Below, one piece after another: positions 57,401-64,000 of a stretch of 64,000 nucleotides of DNA. This DNA comes from Gigantopelta aegis. Lineage: Eukaryota > Mollusca > Gastropoda > Neomphalida > Peltospiridae. The stretch lies in the NCBI RefSeq assembly GCF_016097555.1, contig NC_054704.1, forward strand, positions 1,173,023-1,237,022. The letters are read 5' to 3'. Made by a program: the position numbers and the translations under genes. Each line of letters opens with the position of its first letter. Position 1 is the stretch's first letter. The notes beneath the pieces were generated by a model. That model saw nothing but the letters and a program-made list of their open reading frames with translations. It made no database searches and had not been told where the DNA came from.

Positions 57401-58415
57401 ATTATTGGGTGTGTTGTACATGTTAGTAGATGTGTTATAGGCGTTAATGGATGTGTTGTAAGTGTTAATGGATGTCCTGTAGGTGTGTAGCGGGTGTTAA
57501 TGGATATATGGTATGTGTTAGTAGATATGTTGTGGTGTTAATGGATGTCCTGTAGGTGTGTAGCGGGTGTTAGTGGATGTATGGTATGTGTTAGTAGATA
57601 TGTTGTGGTGTTAATGGATGTGCTGTAGGTATGTAGAGGGTGTTAGTGGCGGTAAGGTATGTGTTAGTAGATATGTTGTGGTGTTAATGGATGTCCTGTA
57701 GGTGTGTAGAGGGTGTTAGTGGCGGTAAGGTATGTGTTAGTAGATATGTTGTGGTGTTAATGGATGTCCTGTAGGTATGTAGCGGGTGTTAGTGGCGGTA
57801 AGGTATGTGTTAGTAGATATGTTGTGGTGTTAATGGATGTGCTGTAGGTATGTAGAGGGTGTTAGTGGCGGTAAGGTATGTGTTAGTAGATATGTTGTGG
57901 TGTTAATGGATGTCCTGTAGGTGTGTAGAGGGTGTTAGTGGCGGTAAGGTATGTGTTAGTAGATATGTTGTGGTGTTAATGGATGTGCTGTAGGTATGTA
58001 GAGGGTGTTAGTGGCGGTAAGGTATGTGTTCGTAGATATGTTGTGGTGTTAATGGATGTCCTGTAGGTATGTAGAGGGTGTTAGTGGCGGTAAGGTATGT
58101 GTTAGTAGATATGTTGTAGTGTTAATGGATGTCCTGTAGGTGTGTAGCGGGTGTTAGTGGATGTATGGTATGTGTTAGTAGATATGGTGTGGTGTTAATG
58201 GATGTCCTGTAGGTGTGTAGCGGGTGTTAGTGGATGTATGGTATGTGCTAGTAGATATGTTGTGCTGTTAATGGATGTGTTATAGGTGTTAATGGATGTC
58301 CTGTAGGTTTGTAGCGGGTGTTAGTGGATGTATGGTATGTGTTAGTAGATATGTTGTGGTGTTAATGGATGTGTTGTAGGTATTAATGGATGTCCTGTAG
58401 GTGTGTAGGGTTAGG
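56025..58415. repeat. 73-bp minisatellite spanning the duplication
   Basis: Units share GGTGTTAATGGATGTCCTGT and TGTGTTAGTAGATATGTTGT, alternating GTGTGTAGCGGG with GTATGTAGAGGG and GGATGTATGG with GGCGGTAAGG. The order of these variants recurs between 56100-57250 and 57470-58250. The array ends in GTAGGGTTAGGGTTAA, two telomere-like hexamers. Confidence 0.94.
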
Positions 58416-58506
58416 GTTAATATATATTTACACACTGTTGCACTATTATAAAGCAAATATAAAGCAAAATATCTGAAAAGTGGGAGGGGCACATGCCATT
58501 CAAAAC

Positions 58507-59095
58507 ATACACAACTGTTAGTGTAGGAAAGGCGAGTGTTCCATACCTCTAGCTGCCACTCACAACGTACACAACTGTTATTGTACGAACGCCGAGTGTT
58601 GCATGCCTAGAGCTGCCACTCACAACGTACACAACTGTTAGTGTATGAAAGACGAGCGTTACATACATCGAGCTGCCACTGATAACGTACACAACTGTCA
58701 GTGTACAAAAGGCGAGTGTTGCATGCCTATAGCTGCCACTGACAACGTACACAACTGTCAGTGTACGAAAGGCGAGTGTTACATACCTCAAGCTGCCACT
58801 GATAACGTACACAACTGTCAGTGTACAAAAGGCGAGTGTTGCATGCCTATAGCTGCCACTGACAACGTACACAACTGTCAATGTACGAAAGGCGAGTGTT
58901 ACATACCTCAAGCTGCCACTGATAACGTACACAACTGTCAGTGTACGAACGGCGAGTGTTCACACCTCTAGCTGCCACTGACAACGTACACAACTGTCAG
59001 TGTTTGAACGGCGAGTGTTCACACCTCTAGCTGCCACTGACAACGTACACAACTGTCAGTGTACGAACGGCGAGTGTTCACACCTCTAGCTGCCA
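58507..59095. repeat. 60-bp minisatellite with 120-bp dimer structure
   Basis: Ten units contain CAACGTACACAACTGTCAGT followed by GTACGAAAGGCGAGTGTT. In the middle, units ending GCATGCCTAT alternate with units ending ACATACCTCA, a dimeric order. The last three units lack one base and break the frame. Both strands are open, giving a 108-codon Cys-rich plus frame and a 127-codon minus frame. Confidence 0.94.
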
Positions 59096-59189
59096 CCATG
59101 TAATTATACTGGAAGCATTCAACAGTTCAAACATTGCTTTCCAGTTAGATCAAAGAACTTTACACAATATTAATTCAAAATAAACACCA

Positions 59190-60125
59190 CAGTTTGGTAA
59201 GATACTGGATAATGAATTAATATCATGTACACCACTGTCTGGCAAGATACTGGATAATGAATTAATATCATGTACACCACTGTCTGGCAAGATGCTGAAT
59301 AATCAATTAATATCATGTACACCACTGTTTGACTAGTTGTTTGATATTAAATTAATTTCATGTACACCACTGTTGGGCGTTATGCTGTATATTGAATTAA
59401 TGTCATGTACATCACTGATTGACTAGTTGTTGGATATTGAATTAATGTCATGTACACCCTGTTTGGCGTTATGCTGTGTATTGAATTAATGGCATGTACA
59501 CCCTGTTTGGCGTTATGCTGTATGTTGAATTAGTGTCATGTACACCCTGTTTGGCGTTATGCTGTATATTGAATTAATGGCATGTACACCCTGTTTGGCG
59601 TTATGCTATATGTTGAATTAATGTCATGTACACCCTGTTTGGCGTTATGCTGTATATTGAATTAATGTCATGTACATCACTGATTGACTAGTTGTTGGAT
59701 ATTAAATTAATTTCATGTACACCACTGTTTGGCGTTATGCTGTATATTGAATTAATGTCATGTACACCCTGTTTGGCGTTATGCTGTATGTTGAATTAGT
59801 GTCATGTACACCCTGTTTGGCGTTATGCTGTATGTTGAATTAGTGTCATGTACACCCTGTTTGGCGTTATGCTGTATGTTGAATTAGTGTCATGTACACC
59901 CTGTTTGGCGTTATGCTGTATGTTGAATTAGTGTCATGTACACCCTGTTTGGCGTTATGCTGTATGTTGAATTAGTGTCATGTACACCCTGTTTGGCGTT
60001 ATGCTGTATATTGAATTAGTGTCATGTACACCCTGTTTGGCGTTATGCTGTATGTTGAATTAGTGTCATGTACACTCTGTTTGGCGTGATGCTGTATATT
60101 AATTGATGTCATGTAAACCACTGTT
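59190..60125. repeat. 44-45-bp minisatellite, about 20 copies
   Basis: Units share CCCTGTTTGGCGTTATGCTG and TTGAATTAATGTCATGTACA. The left three units are a diverged form with CTGGCAAGATACTGGATAAT; the right part is homogeneous with TTGAATTAGTG. Confidence 0.94.
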
Positions 60126-61392
60126 TGGAAAGATGCTGCATATTGAATATATGAATGTACTATTAAACCCACCTGTAGCATCTATCTTTTTGGGTTTATA
60201 ACGAGAAATGTTTTTAAGTGACATAATTCTGGTTGGTTTGTATGTGATCAATCCATTTTTGGTGTTGGGTCTGTTGTTTTTGTTGTCAGAGACCTCATGT
60301 CATTGCCCCCCCCCCCCTCCCCCCCCCCCAAAAAAAGAAAAAGAAAAAAAGAAAAAAGAAAATGGATTTTCTGGATCCGCCACTGGTTGTTTTTTGTTGG
60401 GTTGTTGTTGGGTGGGAGGAGTTTGTGTGCCTGTATATATGTGTGTGCGCGGGGGGGGGGGGGGGGGGCGGGGTTTTTGTTATTTTTAAAAATAAATATT
60501 TTGTATTCCAAGTGAATAATATAGCATTTATATGTAAAGCATTGCTACAAATGTGTTACTACATGAGGCCGAGATGTGTATTTCTCTATGTATAGATGTG
60601 TATACACTTGGCGTTCTAGTGTACCAAGATAGTTTTAACAATATGGGTAATAGTTTGTCTCATTGGGCGTTGTTATTTATAATAATTAAAATGTTAGTAT
60701 GTTTGAAATGTAATTATAAAGATTGTCTAGTATTCCCTTTACGTTGATATGTGTGAGTGCGTGCGTGCGTGCGTGCGTGTGTGTATTTGAATATTTGTAT
60801 ATGTTCGTTAATTGTTTATATGGTGGCTTGTCATTGTTATTTTCTATCTTTTAGAATTATTTACTCATGCAAAATAAAATCGCGTAAAAAAAATAGTAAC
60901 TGTGGCGACTGGATCTGTACTGACAGCAGGTTTCAGTGACCTGGCTGACGTCTGGTGTTTACACGGATTACATCGATTGTGAAATGTGGGTCAGGACAAT
61001 CACAGTAAAGTGACTTAACGTCCTGCTTAACTCTAGCTGACGAAAATAAACCTCTTTCACAAATCACAATAGCTGGCCAAGTGACGTATTCACACCATAT
61101 AGGTTATTTTGTAGTATTGGTTTTCTTTCTTTTCATTCTTTAACAGTTCCTTTCTGCCTTATAGCAATGAAACCTTTTATTTTGTTCGTGTATATCACTG
61201 TTCAAAGTTGTCAAACAAATGAATAATGAAACCTTTTCGTTCTTTTAGCAGACCAATTGTAAAATGTCTATAAAAAAAAAAGACATGAACGATGATATCG
61301 TTTGTTCGTTTTTGCAGATAAATGTTACAATTTCTCAAACAACTGGGCAATGAAACTGGGAGGCCGAGATGAGGTTTACGGTGCAGTCAGAA
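60126..61392. other. non-coding with simple sequence
   Basis: Poly-C/A tract at 60306-60360, poly-G at 60450-60470, (GTGC)n at 60749-60787. Frames of 60-93 codons here cross the homopolymers and are rejected. No gene recognised. Confidence 0.5.
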
Positions 61393-61841
61393 GAGCTTTT
61401 ATAATGAAGGTTTTAATAGCAAAATATCGATTTAAAACTAACCAACTCGCATTAATATGACTTCATATATTACCAACGACATACTACTCCCCATGTTAAA
61501 CTTAATGACGTCATTGCCTATGCAAGACTAAAAGACTCAATCATATGTGGTCATGTGGGATACAAAAAGTACACCCGAAGTGGTCGAAATTTTCACCACC
61601 GAGGTTGTACTTTTTTCTATCTCATTTGACCACATATGATGGAGTCTTTTTCTTTCATTCATTCGGTAAAAAATCCCAATATTTTATATGAACACACAAA
61701 GATGACTTAAAAAGTAACTATCGTATTTGCCGTGCTTGTTTCATGTGTTAAATAAAATAAAGTTTAACACTACAAATTAACATTAAACAAGATAGCTTTT
61801 ATAATAATGGTTTTAATAACAAAATACCAATTTAAAACTGT
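61393..61841. repeat. 50-bp direct repeats 400 bases apart, enclosing a foldback
   Basis: GCTTTTATAATGAAGGTTTT (61397) and GCTTTTATAATAATGGTTTT (61795) start two near-identical 50-base segments. Between them, AAGACTCAATCATATGTGGT (about 61530) is mirrored by ACCACATATGATGGAGTCTT (about 61630), arms of about 42 bases around a short loop. This looks like a small foldback element, possibly flanked by duplicated host sequence. Confidence 0.7.
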
Positions 61842-61855
61842 GTCTAATGACCTGA

Positions 61856-62059
61856 CTAATAGTCTCTGGCACGAGTCATTTTGTAGATGGGTTTTTTCTG
61901 ACACGAGTCTCCAGAAAACCAATCGTTGGGGCGAGCTTTAAGACTTGCTCTTTCTCCTAACGGAATTAACATCCTTCGAGTAACTCCTCGCAACGATCTC
62001 CTAATTGCCTTAACAATAACATTATGACTAATTTCAGGATCAAGTGTTAAACATTTCAC
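61856..62059 (-). pseudogene. Ty3/gypsy-type gag fragment
   Basis: The 67-codon minus frame includes VIVKAIRRSLRG and RMLIPLGERAS, then drifts after about 45 residues. The AIRRSLRG..R.LIPLG block resembles capsid-domain sequences of gypsy-type gag and of PNMA-like domesticated gag proteins, as I recall them. No zinc knuckle or protease follows. It is opposite in orientation to the reverse-transcriptase relic on its right, so the two probably come from separate insertions. Confidence 0.5.
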
Positions 62060-62199
62060 CTTACATTTTCATTCACTATATACATCATCACCCTTCTGAG
62101 GTGGATCGTCTCGAAAAAAATGCCGAAGTTTCGGAATGTAAGAGGATTTAACAGCATGAGTAGCTTCTAGTGCTGGAGTATTAGTCAATGTAGCAGCCT

Positions 62200-62447
62200 T
62201 TTTGCTTCAAACATAGTGTTTGTCAGGAAGAAAGATGGTTCATTAACATTCTGTTTGGATTTTAGAACTTTGAACTCAAGAACTCATAAAGACAGTTATA
62301 GGTTTCCTTGTTTCGATGATGTCATAGATACTCTTCATGGTTCTAGATATTATTATTCCTAGTTAGATCTTCGTTCTGGACATTGGAAGTGGAAGTAGAG
62401 TAAAACGACAAAGAAAATACATTATTTATGTAGCAGTATCAGATTTT
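62200..62447 (+). pseudogene. Ty3/gypsy-type reverse transcriptase, N-terminal part of the domain
   Basis: The plus strand reads VFVRKKDGSLTFCLDFRTLN (about 62218-62277), then FDDVIDTLHGS, a stop, and LDLRSGHW. These are the first motifs of a gypsy RT domain. A frameshift follows near 62386. The element is dead. Confidence 0.75.
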
Positions 62448-63020
62448 TTCACATTTCTCAAACACAGAAAGGAAAACAGCTACGGGTGTGTCCAGACAAT
62501 TTATTCGATGTCACACAAAATGAAGACAAGGAAAAACACCCAGGTAGATGACACCTGGGTGTAAGATAAACTGGATTCTCCAGCACACAGAAAGAGAACA
62601 GAACAATCTTTCAGATAATATCCACTTTCAAATAATACTTGCAGTTCCACCTTTAAAAATGAAATCTGGCCTGACAATATAATCTTAGCAGGAGAAATAA
62701 TCCTGAACACTAGAGACAAGTTGTTTTATTCCCTGATGGGCTTGGGAGAGGCGTTTGAGAACAATAATTAACATGCAAGGCAAGTAACGTGCGTTAGTAC
62801 AGTGTAAGCTGAAAGAAACGATTACCACAATTACAAGTTACCAGCCTGTTGTTTGACATAACCTGGCTAAGGATAAAATAAAACATTAGTTACACAATAA
62901 GCGGACAGCAGGCAAGCTGTAAATAAAACATACATTAATTACAAAAGCTGATAGCAGGCAATATCTGCAAATAAAACATTAAATACAAATCCTAACTAAA
63001 ACAAATACCACATACTTCCA
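62448..63020. mobile_element. insertion of about 570 bp inside the reverse-transcriptase relic
   Basis: The RT motifs stop near 62447 and resume near 63020, although they are adjacent in the family. The inserted sequence is non-coding and AT-rich, with a repeated GATAGCAGGCAA/GACAGCAGGCAA and AAATAAAACAT block near 62900-62980. Its type is unknown; ends were not resolved. Confidence 0.5.
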
Positions 63021-63760
63021 CATTTACAGTGGGCAAGTTAGGATTTTATGAATGTAACAGGGATGGGTTTTGGCCTAACTAACGCTACAGCTACTTTTCA
63101 AAGAATGATGGAAATATGTATGGGAGAGATGCATTTAAAGACCTGTTTGATTTTTCTTGATGATATACTGATATTTTCAAAGACATTTGATGAAAATGAA
63201 AGACGTCTGGAAGCAGTCTTCGCTAGACTCGTTCAACATAACTTGATATTAAAACCAGCCAAGTGTGAATTTTTTAAAACCTCTGTGTCATATCTTGGAC
63301 ATGTGGTATCAGAAGATGGTATTTCAACTGATCCAGAGAAAATTTCTGCTGTTAAGGATTGGCCTGTTCCAACTAACATCAAGGCATTTCGACAAGTTTT
63401 GGGTTTCGCAGGTTATTATCGGCGATTCATTAAAGATTATGCGAAGATAATGCAACCTTTGAACGTCTTATTGAAAGACCATGGTACCAGTCCTGCTGCA
63501 AAAAAAAAGTCCAAGAAGAAAATGAATCCAATTGCAGAGTATAGATGGGAAAGGGATCAGCAGTTAGCGTTTGAGAAAATTAAAAGGATGTTGACACAAC
63601 CTCCTGTGTTAGCCTATGCTGATTATTCTTTGTCATTTATTCTACATACCGATTTCAGTGGAACGGGATTTGGGAGCTGTGTTGTACCAGAAACAAGATG
63701 GAGTGGATAGATCAGTGCTAGAGGAGGGGAAGTATGTAACCATGGGTTGTTCTACAAAAT
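63021..63760 (+). pseudogene. Ty3/gypsy-type reverse transcriptase/RNase H fragment
   Basis: A frame of 220 codons from 63048 shows GFGLTNATATFQRMM, the catalytic-aspartate motif in LIFLDDILIFSK, then LILKPAKCEFF, YLGHVVSEDGI and FAGYYRRFIKDYAK of the RT thumb/connection. QQLAFEKIKRMLTQPPVLAY and FILHTDFSGTG of the RNase H start follow. Frameshifts at both ends (near 63060 and 63667) break the frame, and upstream RT sequence is displaced by an insertion. No integrase follows before the window ends. Confidence 0.85.
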
Positions 63761-64000
63761 AAACGAGTGCAATAAATAGAAAGCGAAAACAACGTATGTG
63801 GAGTTCTGTATTTATTACATACCTTATTTTATGTTTTATAAAAACGGTTTTTAATTTAACGTCATAACAGCACTTTGTTAAATATATTATCAAAACTCCT
63901 GTTGTGGATTTACTTAACGCTAAGAATCATACTTTGCGACAGCCTCGGAAAATGACGTCGTTTCGTCGTCTCTTTTTAGTTATGTTTCAAACGTTTTGAC
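63761..64000. other. no recognisable feature
   Basis: AT-rich non-coding sequence to the window edge. An 83-codon minus frame overlapping the RNase H fragment is a shadow. Confidence 0.4.

Noticed and set aside
60208..60595. Frames of 72-93 codons around 60.3 kb
   Set aside because: They cross poly-C, poly-A and poly-G tracts and are simple-sequence artefacts.

Overview
This is eukaryotic, animal DNA. AT-rich non-coding sequence, introns, tRNA-derived SINEs, LINE and Ty3/gypsy-type relics and very many minisatellites point to an invertebrate, and a mollusc, probably a gastropod, is my best guess. The main clue is a SINE whose head reads GTAGCCCAGTGGTAAAGCGC and whose tail carries a GTGTTGAGTGCGTCGTT-type motif; I associate it with molluscan genomes from memory and ran no search. 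There are no bacterial operons, rRNA genes or CRISPR arrays.

Two host genes can be supported. At the left edge (1-905, minus) is most of a membrane progestin receptor-like protein of the PAQR family, its C-terminus cut by the window. In the middle (36012-37646, minus) is an uninterrupted frame of about 544 residues with N-terminal ankyrin repeats and a low-complexity tail. Nothing shows that the two act together.

Most of the rest is repeats. Left part, 0.9-18.9 kb: an LTR-like piece, a 55-bp array, nested TIR elements, a LINE broken by a composite insertion, SINEs, then 49-, 63- and 44-bp arrays, a hairpin element and a 188-bp tandem duplication. Centre, 18.9-29.4 kb: a 10.5-kb array of a 24-bp unit with 2-kb higher-order structure, followed by a 200-N gap. 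30.6-45.8 kb: two copies, in opposite orientation, of a DNA transposon bounded by GGCGGGTCAATATA-type inverted termini and TA dinucleotides; each carries the broken 3' end of a gene with a tesmin/TSO1-like cysteine-rich (CXC) motif. The ankyrin gene and its flanking minisatellites lie between them. Right part, 45.9-64 kb: 66-, 73-, 60-, 57- and 44-bp arrays, a CG-rich TIR element, a 3-kb element with long inverted ends, a LINE 3' end, and gag and reverse-transcriptase relics of Ty3/gypsy type.

Tandem arrays cover roughly a third of the window. Many units are multiples of three and lack stops, so most long reading frames here are artefacts. Family names for mobile elements rest on motif recognition by eye; boundaries are approximate unless stated.
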